Positions 33,619-43,315 of a DNA stretch of 64,000 nt are shown piece by piece. Under the pieces are notes generated by a model, which ran no database searches, was not told where the DNA came from, and saw only the letters and a list, made by a program, of their open reading frames with translations. The translations under genes were made by a program, and so were the position numbers. Source of the stretch: Olavius sp. associated proteobacterium Delta 1 (GTDB lineage Bacteria > Desulfobacterota > Desulfobacteria > Desulfobacterales > JAFDCJ01). The number at the start of each line of letters is the position of its first letter. Position 1 is the first letter of the stretch. The stretch spans positions 1 through 64,000 of the forward strand of contig CACVKW010000182.1 in assembly GCA_902749685.1 (NCBI GenBank), in the 5' to 3' direction.

Positions 33619-35562
33619 ATGATCGAAATTAGACTCATACCTGAAAAAGAATTCAAGCGGGTCCGGGCGGCGAATATTGATAAATACGCCAAGCTTAAAA
33701 TGCTGGCCGACATGTGCCGCGCCAACACGTTTGCCACTGTAAAACGTGCCGGATCGGGGCATCTGGGCTCCAGTTTCAGTTCCCTGGACATTGTCACCGC
33801 GCTGTATTTCGCAGAAATGAACCTGGTGGAAGTGGGCCTCGACAACCCGGATCGCGACATCTATTTTTCGTCAAAAGGCCATGACGTACCGGGTCATTAC
33901 GCTGTTTTTTATGCCCTGGGGATCATATCAGAAGAGAAATTCATCAATTTAAGAAGACATGGCGGCACCCATGGCCATCCGGATTTGAGCATCCCGGGCA
34001 TTGAAGCCAATTCAGGTTCCCTTGGCATGGGCATATCAAAGGCCAAGGGAATGGCTTGGGCCAAAAAACTGAAATACTCCCAGGGGCGGGTTATCGTCAT
34101 GACCGGTGATGGGGAACTGCAGGAAGGTCAAATCTGGGAATCATTGCAGACCACCACCCAGCAAAATATGCATAACCTGATTGTGGTTGTGGATCACAAT
34201 AAAATCCAGACGGATAAAACCCTGGAAAATATTGTCGACCTGGGGAACCTGGAAGCCAAGTTCGAGGTATTCGGCTGGCATGTGGCGCGCTGCGATGGCC
34301 ATGACTTTGCAGCCCTGGAAGATGTCTTTGCCAGGTTCAAACACATCGAGGATAAGCCCAAGGTGCTGATCGCAGATACGGTCAAGGGCAAGGGCATTTC
34401 CTTTATGGAAGGACCAAAGGCCTTGCAGGAAGGCGAGGGGCTCTATAAATGGCACGCCGGTGCCCCCGACGATGACTCGTTTGAGGCCGGCTACCGCGAA
34501 CTGATCGATACTATCAACCAGGCGCTCCAGGGCGTCGGCCTGGAAGCATTGACAACTGAGATTATCGAAACCAGGGAAAAAAATCGTGCCCGGCTAAAAG
34601 ACAGCGCTGAAAAAGTGGTCGACGCCTACGGGCAGGCGCTGGTCGAAGTGGGCGCTGAACGAGAGGATGTCGTGGTTTTGGATGCGGATTTGTCAGCAGA
34701 CTGCGGCCTGCGACCCTTTGAGCATGCTTTCCCGCAGCGTTTCATCGAAAGCGGTATTGCCGAACAGGATATGGTATCCACGGCCGGGGGACTTGCCCTG
34801 CAGGGAATGCTGCCAATCGTAAATTCTTTCGGGGTATTCCTGGCATCCCGGTCAAATGAGCAGATTTACAACAACGCTACCGAATATACCAAAATCATCT
34901 ATGTCTGTCACTACGCCGGCATTATTCCCGCCGGTCCGGGCAAATCCCACCAAAGCGTGCGCGATGTTTCGCTGTTTGGCGCGCTGCCCAACTGTACCGT
35001 GATTGAACCCGGCAACGCGGCGGAAACCAACGCGGCCCTGAAGTGGTGCGTCAACGAATCTAAAGAAAGCTGCATGATGCGGCTGGCTATTTCACCGTCA
35101 CCGCGAACGATCGCCCTGCCGGAAGACTATCATTTTTCCCCGGGCAGGGGCACCGTTTTAAAAGAAGGCCGGGATGCCGTACTATTCGCCTATGGACCGG
35201 TCATGCTGAATGAGGCCCTGGTTGCCGCAGAGATCCTCAAGCAGCATGATGTTTCCCTGAAGGTGATAAATTTTCCCTGGTTAAACCGGGTCGATATCGG
35301 ATGGCTCGAAGATGCCATCGGCATCCATGACACCCTATTTACAGTGGATAATCACTCTGAATACGGCGGACTCGGCGATTCCTTATTAAATGCCTTAATG
35401 TCGTCGCCGAAATTGGCCGGCAAAAAGCTGGTAAAATCTGCAATCGGTGAGTATCCGGCCTGCGGCACCCCCCCGGAAGTGCTGGCTTACCATCAGCTGG
35501 ACGGCAAAAGTATAGCAAACCGGATTTTAAATTCCAAAAAGCAAGACCCGGTTGAAATCTGA
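33619..35562 (+). CDS. tkt: transketolase
   Basis: A 647-residue single-chain transketolase. GSGHLGSSFSSLDI and SKGHD lie in the N-terminal part, RHGGTHGHPD holds conserved histidines, and MTGDGELQEGQIWE with VVVDHNKIQTD is the thiamine diphosphate/metal site. The central pyrimidine domain (ESGIAEQDMVSTAGGLAL) and C-terminal domain follow. The start has AAGGAG 13 bases upstream. It transfers two-carbon units between sugar phosphates. A second, housekeeping transketolase would be expected elsewhere; placement at the end of the NeuB module suggests a pathway-specific role in making an unusual aldose. Confidence 0.85.
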   Translation: MIEIRLIPEKEFKRVRAANIDKYAKLKMLADMCRANTFATVKRAGSGHLGSSFSSLDIVTALYFAEMNLVEVGLDNPDRDIYFSSKGHDVPGHYAVFYALGIISEEKFINLRRHGGTHGHPDLSIPGIEANSGSLGMGISKAKGMAWAKKLKYSQGRVIVMTGDGELQEGQIWESLQTTTQQNMHNLIVVVDHNKIQTDKTLENIVDLGNLEAKFEVFGWHVARCDGHDFAALEDVFARFKHIEDKPKVLIADTVKGKGISFMEGPKALQEGEGLYKWHAGAPDDDSFEAGYRELIDTINQALQGVGLEALTTEIIETREKNRARLKDSAEKVVDAYGQALVEVGAEREDVVVLDADLSADCGLRPFEHAFPQRFIESGIAEQDMVSTAGGLALQGMLPIVNSFGVFLASRSNEQIYNNATEYTKIIYVCHYAGIIPAGPGKSHQSVRDVSLFGALPNCTVIEPGNAAETNAALKWCVNESKESCMMRLAISPSPRTIALPEDYHFSPGRGTVLKEGRDAVLFAYGPVMLNEALVAAEILKQHDVSLKVINFPWLNRVDIGWLEDAIGIHDTLFTVDNHSEYGGLGDSLLNALMSSPKLAGKKLVKSAIGEYPACGTPPEVLAYHQLDGKSIANRILNSKKQDPVEI

Positions 35563-35566
35563 TTTT

Positions 35567-35589
35567 ATCCGTCCCGTTAAGGGACGGAT
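35567..35589. terminator. strong hairpin after the transketolase gene
   Basis: A perfect 9-bp stem ATCCGTCCC / GGGACGGAT with loop GTTAA, five bases after the transketolase stop. There is no following T-run, so it may be a processing or rho-dependent end rather than a classic intrinsic terminator. Confidence 0.5.
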
Positions 35590-35665
35590 GGGATCAATCC
35601 AACAGGATCAGCGAGGGGACGCCGGAGGATTAGCGGTAAGTATTCAGTGCTGTGTTAGGGTTTAA

Positions 35666-36643
35666 ATGGTTGACATAAAAAACATAGCCGCCCCCGGGGT
35701 TTCAAGCCGCAAACCGCGGCCGACCGTAGGCCTGGGGATGCCCTTGTACAATCAGACTCGATATTTACCGGAGGCTATCGAGTCCCTGCTTTCTCAAAGC
35801 TACGGTGACTTCAAACTGATCGTGAGTGACGACTCGACCGAACCCGGCCCGGGTCAAATCGTCAAATCTTTTGCAGATATAGATCAGCGAATTATTTACC
35901 ATCGAAATAAACATCGCAAAGGTTTAATCGACAATTGGCGAAACTGCTTCCATCTGGCGGGCGAGATGGATTTCTTTGCCTGGGTTGGTGATCACGATGC
36001 CTGGCACCCGAATTGGCTGGAATCGATGATGCAAGCCTTAAGCACCCATGAGAGTGTTGTACTGGTCTATCCCCAAACCGTTAATATCGATAAAGAAGGC
36101 CGTACCCTGGACAAGAAAATAAAGCCGGGATTATCTACCCTGGGCTTGAATGACGCAGAACGGCTGAAAGTAGTATGCAAACAAGGCCGCGGATTCGGCA
36201 ATATGGTTTACGGTTTGTTTCGCGCCCGTGCGCTACGCCAGGCCGGGGTTTTTCCCCGTGTGATGTGGCCTGATGTCATCCTCTGCCTCAAATTGGCGCT
36301 CCAGGGAGACATTCACCAGGTGGATGAAAAACTTTGGTATCGCCGACGGACAGATCGATTCAGCATGCCGCGTCAGAGAAAGTCGCTTTTTGTGAAGAAG
36401 CCCTGTTACTTTTATTTACCCTGGCCCCTGGTAAACGCCTGGATGTTGGCCCGGAACCTGCCGGCCTCACCCGGCTCAAATACTCGGCCGCAACTACATT
36501 TGCGTATTAAATTGGCAGCGATGTATTTGCAGCGCTGGTGGAGCAAGTACGGCGGCGGCAGTTGGATCGGATCCCCCCACGAATGGCGCAGGGGCAAAAC
36601 GCCCTGGATGAAAAAAATAAAGAGACCTCTGAAAAATAAATAA
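35666..36643 (+). CDS. GT2-family glycosyltransferase (copy 1)
   Basis: A 325-residue GT-A enzyme. LGMPLYNQTRYLPEAIESLL is the first strand and helix, VSDDSTEPGPG the nucleotide-sugar Asp region, and FAWVGDHDAWHP the DxD-like metal site. It is cytoplasmic, perhaps membrane-attached by the basic C-terminus (SWIGSPHEWRRGKTPWMKKI). It is paralogous to 43316-44368 along its full length. It opens the surface glycan block; the donor could be the CMP-sugar made upstream, but GT2 enzymes normally use UDP- or other nucleoside-diphosphate sugars. Confidence 0.85.
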   Translation: MVDIKNIAAPGVSSRKPRPTVGLGMPLYNQTRYLPEAIESLLSQSYGDFKLIVSDDSTEPGPGQIVKSFADIDQRIIYHRNKHRKGLIDNWRNCFHLAGEMDFFAWVGDHDAWHPNWLESMMQALSTHESVVLVYPQTVNIDKEGRTLDKKIKPGLSTLGLNDAERLKVVCKQGRGFGNMVYGLFRARALRQAGVFPRVMWPDVILCLKLALQGDIHQVDEKLWYRRRTDRFSMPRQRKSLFVKKPCYFYLPWPLVNAWMLARNLPASPGSNTRPQLHLRIKLAAMYLQRWWSKYGGGSWIGSPHEWRRGKTPWMKKIKRPLKNK

Positions 36644-36687
36644 CACAATCGGTGGAAGCTTTCGAACACCAATGGAGAATCTACCCT

Positions 36688-37392
36688 ATGGACCGACTTG
36701 ATATTATTCAGCAAACAATTCAAAAGAAAAAGGCGCAACGCTATCTGGAAATCGGCGTCAAAAAAGGCAAGGTGTTTTTACAGGTACCTGCCCGCAGGAA
36801 AATCGCGGTTGATCCAAATTTCAAGATCAGCTTCAAAAAAAAGAAAGATGCCTGGTTGCAGGATGCATCAAATTTTTTCAATAAATATTATGAAATGACC
36901 AGCGACGACTTCTTTGAAAGGTACCACCGGCGGTTGCAACGGCTGGACGGCATTGATGTCGCATTTATCGATGGTCTGCATCGGTACCGGCAATCGTTAA
37001 AAGACGTTCAAAATTGCTTGACCTATCTCAGTCCCAACGGAGTGATTATCATGCATGACTGCAATCCGGCATCCGAAGCCGAGGCGGTTGAGGTTGCTTC
37101 GCGCGAGCAGGCACCGCGGATTAATTCGCAGGGCCAAAAATTAGGATGGAGCGGAGACGTGTGGAAAACCATCGTGCATCTGAGATCGACCCGCGAAGAT
37201 TTGAATGTATTTGTATTGGATTGCGATCATGGTGTTGGAATCATCACTAAGGGCCGCCCCGAGAATAAGCTGGATTTCACGACAGAAATGATAGAAGCCC
37301 TTGCCTACGAAGATTTGGTCAGAAACAGAGAACAGATTTTAAATCTAAAACCGCCGGAATATCTGCACCAATTTTTAAGGGCGAACAGTTGA
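36688..37392 (+). CDS. class I SAM-dependent methyltransferase-like protein
   Basis: About 234 residues from the ATG at 36688, which has GGAGA nine bases upstream. YLEIGVKKGKVFL is the SAM-binding loop, and VAFIDGLHRYRQSLKDVQNC with GVIIMHDCNPAS is typical of the Methyltransf_24 group found in polysaccharide loci. It likely O-methylates a sugar of the surface glycan, acting in the cytoplasm. Some family members lack shown activity, so the reaction is inferred. Confidence 0.75.
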   Translation: MDRLDIIQQTIQKKKAQRYLEIGVKKGKVFLQVPARRKIAVDPNFKISFKKKKDAWLQDASNFFNKYYEMTSDDFFERYHRRLQRLDGIDVAFIDGLHRYRQSLKDVQNCLTYLSPNGVIIMHDCNPASEAEAVEVASREQAPRINSQGQKLGWSGDVWKTIVHLRSTREDLNVFVLDCDHGVGIITKGRPENKLDFTTEMIEALAYEDLVRNREQILNLKPPEYLHQFLRANS

Positions 37393-37452
37393 TGCGGCTA
37401 AGACCTGGCATCAGTGAGATCTGCACGAATATGACGGAGGCATTTTCTGGCA

Positions 37453-38856
37453 ATGACAGATAAAAAAATGCAATTGCTAATACCGGTAGAAAATCAGGTG
37501 CGGGAACTGGACCCCAAACTGCTTCTGGCCTGCATTGCCGCGCGGCAAGGATTTTCGTCGGTCATCGGATCGCGTCGTGAACTGGAGTTTCGAATCGACT
37601 CGTACCCCAAGAGCATTTACCTGTCCAAAAGTATGACCCGCCGCAGCCTGATATTTTTCCGAATGGCCCGCAAGTTCGGGCATGACATCGTCACCTGGGA
37701 TGAAGAGGCGCTGGTTCATTTACCCCCGGAAACCTATTTCTCCCGCCGCCTGCATCCTGAAGCCATTCGACATGTATCGCATTTATTTGCCTGGGGCCGG
37801 GACAATGTGGAGCTCTGGCGACAGTACGCCCATTTGCCGGAGGATATACCGATCCACAACACCGGCAACCCGCGCAACGACATGTTGCGCCCGGAGATGC
37901 ACCCGTTTTACGAGGAAGAGGTGCAAGCGCTGCGGCACAGATACGGCGATTTCCTTCTGGTCAATACCAATTTCAACCATGTCAATGCGTTTGGTTCGGA
38001 CATGAATTTATTTCAACCCGTTAAGAAAGCGGATGAATTAGCCAAATTTGGCCGGGCTGCCCGCGGTATGAGCCGTGAATATGCTCAAGGGCTGTGGGAT
38101 CACAAGCATGCAGTATTTAAAAGTTTCCAGCATCTCATTCCCAAACTGGATCGAGTGTTTCCGGACTTAAACATCATCATTCGCCCCCATCCAACAGAAC
38201 GCCATGATGTGTATAAAGATATTGCGGCCCGCTGTTCGCGCGTCCATGTAACCAATGAGGGCAATGTCGTGCCCTGGATCCTGGCCACCAGGGTGGTATT
38301 GCACAACGGATGTACGACCGGCGTGGAATCCTTTGTCATGGGGGTGCCGTCCATCAGCTACCGGGAATCTGTTGACGATATTTATGACAACGGCTTTTAC
38401 CGCCTGCCAAACGCGGTGAGCCATCAGTGCTTTAATTTCGATCAGCTGCGGGACACGATCCATCAAATATTCTCAGGCAGCCTGGGTGTTGCCGACGGTG
38501 ATGAGCGCAATGCGCTCGTAAAGAGCTATCTGTCGTCCCAGGACGGGCCTCTGGCCTGCGAAAAAATGGTGGACGTCCTTGCAGAGGCCGTGACCGATCG
38601 CACCGATAACGACCAGCTCTCATTATGGGATCGCCTCCAGCGTCGGCTGATTGCCGATGGGTACCACCTGTACAAACGGCTCAAACCCAAATTACCCGGA
38701 TCCCACAATCGACCCGAATTCCAACGCCACCGCTATCCGGGAATATCGATAGATACGATCAACAGCAAGATAAAACGATTACAGCACATTCTCAAAGATA
38801 CGACCAGACTAAAAGTTGAGCAGCTCAACGAGGTTCTCTTTCGAATGTCGGTCTGA
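37453..38856 (+). CDS. surface carbohydrate biosynthesis protein (copy 1)
   Basis: A 467-residue protein of a GT-B-like family seen in surface polysaccharide loci. LLIPVENQVRELDPKLLLAC, then WDEEALVHLPPETYFSRR, HLFAWGRDN and HNTGNPRNDMLRPE lie in the N-terminal half. A C-terminal half with IIRPHPTE, VTNEGNVVPWI and HNGCTTGVES resembles the nucleotide-binding lobe of CDP-glycerol transferases and Kdo transferases of capsules. It is paralogous to 45940-47367. Probably a cytoplasmic glycosyltransferase; donor unknown, a CMP-nonulosonate being a reasonable guess. Start preceded by GGAGG. Confidence 0.75.
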   Translation: MTDKKMQLLIPVENQVRELDPKLLLACIAARQGFSSVIGSRRELEFRIDSYPKSIYLSKSMTRRSLIFFRMARKFGHDIVTWDEEALVHLPPETYFSRRLHPEAIRHVSHLFAWGRDNVELWRQYAHLPEDIPIHNTGNPRNDMLRPEMHPFYEEEVQALRHRYGDFLLVNTNFNHVNAFGSDMNLFQPVKKADELAKFGRAARGMSREYAQGLWDHKHAVFKSFQHLIPKLDRVFPDLNIIIRPHPTERHDVYKDIAARCSRVHVTNEGNVVPWILATRVVLHNGCTTGVESFVMGVPSISYRESVDDIYDNGFYRLPNAVSHQCFNFDQLRDTIHQIFSGSLGVADGDERNALVKSYLSSQDGPLACEKMVDVLAEAVTDRTDNDQLSLWDRLQRRLIADGYHLYKRLKPKLPGSHNRPEFQRHRYPGISIDTINSKIKRLQHILKDTTRLKVEQLNEVLFRMSV

Positions 38857-38867
38857 GGAGACTTAAA

Positions 38868-39722
38868 ATGAAAGTATTGATTTTAGGGACAGGAAAAACA
38901 GGCACCACCGCCATGGTGTACAAGGTGGCCGGCGGCCTGCCAAACTGCCATGCCTTTTCCGGCGGTCAACCGGGTAAATATATCGGCGATTATGAGAATG
39001 CCGTCTATAAACACACCTATGAAGAGCGCAAAGGTAAAAGCTTCGACGTGTTCAAGGAACACTTGAGCAAAGAGCACTATGATCGGAAAATCTGGATGGC
39101 CCGTGATCCCCGCGATGCGGCGGTCAGCCGCATGCTGTATCGATGGCATCGGGGCTATTCGGGCAGAAAAAAGCAATATGAAGCGCACCTGGATTTAGTT
39201 TTGAAAAAGGAGAAGGCCCCCCGCTCCATCCCTTTTCATGAAATTTGCCGCTATACGGGGCACGATGACTGGCCCCGGACCGCCGATCAAGTGGTTGAGG
39301 CGGAACAGCACCGCTATGAGCAAATGCTGAAGTTTGTCAACATTCTGGGAAACGACTGGTTCTTTTTTAGGTTTGAGGATATGGTAGACAATCATGTCAA
39401 AGACCTCAATCACTATCTGGGCTTTGCAATCCAGTCCGATGCCGAAGTACCGAGTGCATCCGGCAAAGCCAAGGTGATTCGCAAAAAAGCCAGCGGGGAC
39501 TGGCGCCACTGGTTTACCGAAGCGGACATGGCCCTTTACAAACCGGCCTTTGACGCCTACATGGAATTTTTCGGCTATGACGGCAATGACTGGACTCCCA
39601 GCCCGGATCCGGTAATTGAACCCCGCTACGCTTCGGTCTATATGCAGGAGTTGCCCCGTAAGGCAACCAAAAACAGTATCCTGCGCTACCTGGATCCCAT
39701 AATTCAGCGGCTAACAAAATAG
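38868..39722 (+). CDS. sulfotransferase-family protein (type 1)
   Basis: A 284-residue protein. ILGTGKTGTTAMVYKV (4-19) matches the 5'-phosphosulfate loop of PAPS-dependent sulfotransferases, and MARDPRDAAVSRMLYRW (about 78-94) matches the 3'-phosphate site. It would place a sulfate on a sugar hydroxyl. It starts 12 bases after the previous gene, with GAGGAG upstream. It is not closely related to the other two sulfotransferase-like genes in this block. Cytoplasmic; PAPS supply genes are not in the window. Confidence 0.75.
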   Translation: MKVLILGTGKTGTTAMVYKVAGGLPNCHAFSGGQPGKYIGDYENAVYKHTYEERKGKSFDVFKEHLSKEHYDRKIWMARDPRDAAVSRMLYRWHRGYSGRKKQYEAHLDLVLKKEKAPRSIPFHEICRYTGHDDWPRTADQVVEAEQHRYEQMLKFVNILGNDWFFFRFEDMVDNHVKDLNHYLGFAIQSDAEVPSASGKAKVIRKKASGDWRHWFTEADMALYKPAFDAYMEFFGYDGNDWTPSPDPVIEPRYASVYMQELPRKATKNSILRYLDPIIQRLTK

Positions 39723-39749
39723 AAGGCGGGAGTCCTGGAAGTCAAACAG

Positions 39750-40748
39750 ATGTTCAACAAGAAATTAGCAGAAAGCCAGGCGCTTTTCGATGACGCCTGC
39801 CGGTTTTGGCTGGAAACTGTCCAGCCGGTGACGTCGCCGCTGGTTCTGATTTCACAGATCCAGCGGTCGGGGGGATCCATGTTAAACCAGCTTTTCGATG
39901 GTCATCCGGAAGTTCATGCCCATCCGCACGAACTGAAGTTCGGCTATCCAAGAAAGGATGACTGGCCGCCGATCGATCTTGCCGACCATCCTGAGCGCTG
40001 GTTTGAAATTTTTTTCGAAGATATTGTAGTCCGGCATTTTCGATACGGCTATAAAAAAATGGCAAAGTATAAGGACACCTTTCTTTTCATTTTTTTGCCG
40101 TCGCTGCAGAAAGAAATTTTTCTCAAATATGTTGATTCCGTCGCAGCCGTAACCAGACGGGATGTTTTTGACGCCTACATGACTTCCTATTTCGGCGCCT
40201 GGCTCAACAATCAGAATCGTATCGGTTCTAAAAAGTTCGTTACCGCTTTTACGCCCCGGCTGGCGTTCTCGGATGCGAACATGGAATCGTTTTTTGACAT
40301 ATACCCTGAAGGTCGCTTGATCTCTGTGGTGCGCGATCCTAAAAACTGGTTTCCCTCCGCCAACCGACATGAAACAGATAAATACGGCGATATCAAAAAA
40401 GCGCTGGAGCAATGGAATGCAAGCGCTCGCAGTATGGTTCGCAATAAGAAAGCTTTTGGCGATCGCGTCTGTATGATCACCTTCGAAAATTTAATCCAGC
40501 GCAACGAATCGGTTATGCGGCATCTGGCCGATTTTCTAGCCATCGGGTTCGATGATATATTATTGACGCCGACCTTTAACAAAATTCCGGTTAAACCGAA
40601 TACAAGTTTCAAGATTGAAAGCCCGGGCATCATGGTCAGTGCGCTCGAAAGATACAAGACCTTAAGCCCGGAAGCATTAAATACCATCGAGGAGATGACG
40701 GGCGATGTATATCGGCAGGTCCTTGAATCGGTTGAGTCGATTTCCTGA
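39750..40748 (+). CDS. sulfotransferase-family protein (type 2, copy 1)
   Basis: A 332-residue protein with ISQIQRSGGSMLNQLFDGHP (about 34-53) as the 5'-phosphosulfate loop and VVRDPKNWFPSANRHE as the 3'-phosphate site. VMRHLADFLAIGFDDILLTPTFN is a typical C-terminal block. It is paralogous to 42184-43311, where the R-x-P motif has changed. Probably sulfates the surface polysaccharide in the cytoplasm. Confidence 0.75.
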   Translation: MFNKKLAESQALFDDACRFWLETVQPVTSPLVLISQIQRSGGSMLNQLFDGHPEVHAHPHELKFGYPRKDDWPPIDLADHPERWFEIFFEDIVVRHFRYGYKKMAKYKDTFLFIFLPSLQKEIFLKYVDSVAAVTRRDVFDAYMTSYFGAWLNNQNRIGSKKFVTAFTPRLAFSDANMESFFDIYPEGRLISVVRDPKNWFPSANRHETDKYGDIKKALEQWNASARSMVRNKKAFGDRVCMITFENLIQRNESVMRHLADFLAIGFDDILLTPTFNKIPVKPNTSFKIESPGIMVSALERYKTLSPEALNTIEEMTGDVYRQVLESVESIS

Positions 40749-40805
40749 ATCCCGAGTCAAGAATCGCGCGCCTGTCCGGTGCCAAAAATTTCGAAGATTA
40801 CGCAT

Positions 40806-42098
40806 ATGTATTTATTTTTCGTAAGACACTTTAACGACATCGACCACCTAACGCCCGTTGCCTGGAAACTGCAGCGGGACAACTATCGGGTTGCGGTTTA
40901 CTGTATGAGTCTGCGATATGATATCCACCAGGATTACCGTCTTCGTTTTTTAAAAGAACAAGGTGTGGCTGTCGATTATCTGTATGAGGCATTTGATGAA
41001 ACGTTGGGACCGGTCCATAAAATCCTTTACGCTATTATTCGCAGGAGTTACAGGGCCCAAAACCAACTGCTGCTAAATATAAATGGACCATCCGGGCCGC
41101 TCTTGGGAGTTTTGAGCCGAGGTGCCGGTCTTCTGGGATCCATGTTTTACAAATTGGCCCGTAAAATTTACTACGATCACCGCTGGGCGCGTTCCGTTCT
41201 CGAACGCAGCGGGGCTCAAGTCGTTTGTTTTGACTACATCATGCCAAGGCTATTTGTGGTGGACGCCTTTCTAAAGGCTTCCAGGCGGATGTCCATCCCA
41301 TCTGTGGCCCTGCCCCATGGGGTTCAACTGTATACCAATGAAGTGACAAAGCCCAAAGCGACGGATGCGCGCCGGTTTGCCAAATTTAACCGTTTCGACT
41401 TCATCATCGCACCCAATAAACTGCGCAAAGATATGCTGGTTAAATCCGGCGTTGCCGAGGACAAAATTTCAGTGCTGGGCAGCGCCAGATACTGCAGCGC
41501 CTGGCTGGAGCAAAACCATAAAATTCTTCCGGAGGCAGGTGCGGCGTTCAGTCGTAATTCGGCAAAATTAAAAGTTGTTCTAATGCCTTCCAAGCCCCAA
41601 TGCCAGCTGGATATGGAGCGGATGTTTGCTTCATGCCGGCTGATCGCTGAACGCAGCGGTATTGAGGCCGTGATCAAACCTCATCCCCGGACGCGCAAGA
41701 TCGACCAATTCGGCAATTACCCCCTGCCCGATGTATCCTATATGCTGACGGCTAAATTGTGCGAGTGGGCCGATGTTCTTCTCGTTGTGGGTTCCAGCGT
41801 TATCACGGAGGCGCTCATGCGGGGCAAGCCGGCCCTTTACCTCAAATATCTGCATGCCAATACAACCCTGTTTGAAGAATTAAACGCCTGTTGGACAATC
41901 CACAATGAAGATGAGCTCAAACAGGCCTTAGCGTCTTTGGAGGCCGACAGGACCGGTGTTCCCTATGACGAAGCCAATGTCGCAAAATTCATCGCGCAAG
42001 TTGTCCGGGGCGGTGACGACAGACGCGATGTGCTGAGCGCCTATGAACAGTTTATCGCGTCCTGTGCAGCGGGTAAAATCCCCGGGGCAAGGCAATAA
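40806..42098 (+). CDS. GT-B-like surface polysaccharide biosynthesis protein
   Basis: About 430 residues from the ATG at 40806; a GTG at 40779 extends it by nine residues. YLFFVRHFNDIDHLTPVAWK opens the N-terminal lobe; ALPHGVQLYTNE, VLGSARYC, VIKPHPRTRK and LLVVGSSVITEALMRGKPAL mark a C-terminal lobe like CDP-glycerol glycerophosphotransferase and capsule biosynthesis proteins. Probably transfers a sugar or phospho-alcohol in the cytoplasm. It is flanked by sulfotransferases of the same type, part of a repeating gene order. Family only; substrate not known. Confidence 0.65.
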   Translation: MYLFFVRHFNDIDHLTPVAWKLQRDNYRVAVYCMSLRYDIHQDYRLRFLKEQGVAVDYLYEAFDETLGPVHKILYAIIRRSYRAQNQLLLNINGPSGPLLGVLSRGAGLLGSMFYKLARKIYYDHRWARSVLERSGAQVVCFDYIMPRLFVVDAFLKASRRMSIPSVALPHGVQLYTNEVTKPKATDARRFAKFNRFDFIIAPNKLRKDMLVKSGVAEDKISVLGSARYCSAWLEQNHKILPEAGAAFSRNSAKLKVVLMPSKPQCQLDMERMFASCRLIAERSGIEAVIKPHPRTRKIDQFGNYPLPDVSYMLTAKLCEWADVLLVVGSSVITEALMRGKPALYLKYLHANTTLFEELNACWTIHNEDELKQALASLEADRTGVPYDEANVAKFIAQVVRGGDDRRDVLSAYEQFIASCAAGKIPGARQ

Positions 42099-42186
42099 CG
42101 AAAAAAAATAACACCGGCCCCTGCAGGCCGGAAAAAACAGCCGTGAATCGGTAATCACCAAAGGGTGCAAAAAAGGACGCCGGTTG

Positions 42187-43311
42187 ATGTATTATCAAAC
42201 CATCAGGAAAATGGATACAAAGAATAAATTGGCCAAAAGGATAATAAGGGCCCTTATTTCTGAACAAAAACAGAAACAATTGAGCGTCCGCCTTAAGAAT
42301 AAATCACGAACCCGGTTGATAAATGAATACTGCAACCGCAAGGAAGCCAGTTTCAAGGCGCTTTTCCAGACTTGTCTGAAGCACGTATCACCGATCACGA
42401 CACCCCAGGTATGGATATCTCAATTTGCCCACTCCGGGGGCTCACTGCTCAACAGACTTTTCGATGGACATCCCGCGATCTTCGCCTTTCCGGATGAATT
42501 GCTGAATGGAGCTCCTGCCGAAATTCCCTGGGCCGAAATTGATCCCAATGACGATCCGCAACGCTGGATCGAAATATTTATTGATTTTTTAAATCCCCGA
42601 CACATACCGCCAAGATTCAAGCCGGCCACAAACCACAAAGGGGCGTTGCCGTTTGTGTTTCTTCCTTTGCTGCAAAAACAGATTTTTTTAAAGTATTTAA
42701 ACACCATCAAACCGCTAAAGCCGCGAGATGTGTTCGATGGCTATGTGACGGCCTGCTTTGGGGCCTGGTTAAATTACCAAAATCACAGCCGGCTCAAAAA
42801 TTTTGTTACCGTATCGGCGCCAGGCGTGGCCACGCTGAAAGAGAAGACGGCGGGTTTCTTTAGTATTTATCCGGACGGCCGGCTGATTTGTTTGATTGCG
42901 AATCCACAAACCTGGTATCGTTCTGCCTTGCAAGCGCAACCGGAAAAGTACGCGGATGTCAACTGGTCCGTGATGCGCTGGCAGGAAAATCTCCGTTCGG
43001 TGCTATGGATCAAGGATCGCTTTGCTGATCGCACCTGCCTGATTAGCGCTGAAGAATTGGTAAACAAACCCGAACCGGTGATGCGGCATCTGGCCGGGTT
43101 TTTAGGGCTGCCGTATGATTCTATCCTCTTGATACCAACATTTAATGGCGATCCAATTTCAATCGACACCAGTTTCAAAATGGCGACGGTTGATTCTATC
43201 AAACGTCAAAGCAAAGAGAACCCGACTTTGAGTATGGATCAATCGAAAATTATAGCCGCGATGACGCAGGATGATTATCAGAAATTTTTAAACGAAACCG
43301 TACGTTTTTAA
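42187..43311 (+). CDS. sulfotransferase-family protein (type 2, copy 2)
   Basis: About 374 residues from ATG 42187 (a TTG one codon earlier is also open). ISQFAHSGGSLLNRLFDGHP is the 5'-phosphosulfate loop. The 3'-phosphate motif reads CLIANPQTWYRSALQ, where the paralogue at 39750 has VVRDP; loss of the Arg may lower PAPS binding or signal another activity. The N-terminal 40 residues are strongly basic. Adjacent GT2 copy 2 begins four bases after its stop. Confidence 0.7.
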   Translation: MYYQTIRKMDTKNKLAKRIIRALISEQKQKQLSVRLKNKSRTRLINEYCNRKEASFKALFQTCLKHVSPITTPQVWISQFAHSGGSLLNRLFDGHPAIFAFPDELLNGAPAEIPWAEIDPNDDPQRWIEIFIDFLNPRHIPPRFKPATNHKGALPFVFLPLLQKQIFLKYLNTIKPLKPRDVFDGYVTACFGAWLNYQNHSRLKNFVTVSAPGVATLKEKTAGFFSIYPDGRLICLIANPQTWYRSALQAQPEKYADVNWSVMRWQENLRSVLWIKDRFADRTCLISAEELVNKPEPVMRHLAGFLGLPYDSILLIPTFNGDPISIDTSFKMATVDSIKRQSKENPTLSMDQSKIIAAMTQDDYQKFLNETVRF

Positions 43312-43315
43312 TCAC

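Noticed and set aside
35567-35589. Perfect hairpin after transketolase as a standard intrinsic terminator
   Set aside because: Kept only as a hairpin: no T-run follows on either strand.
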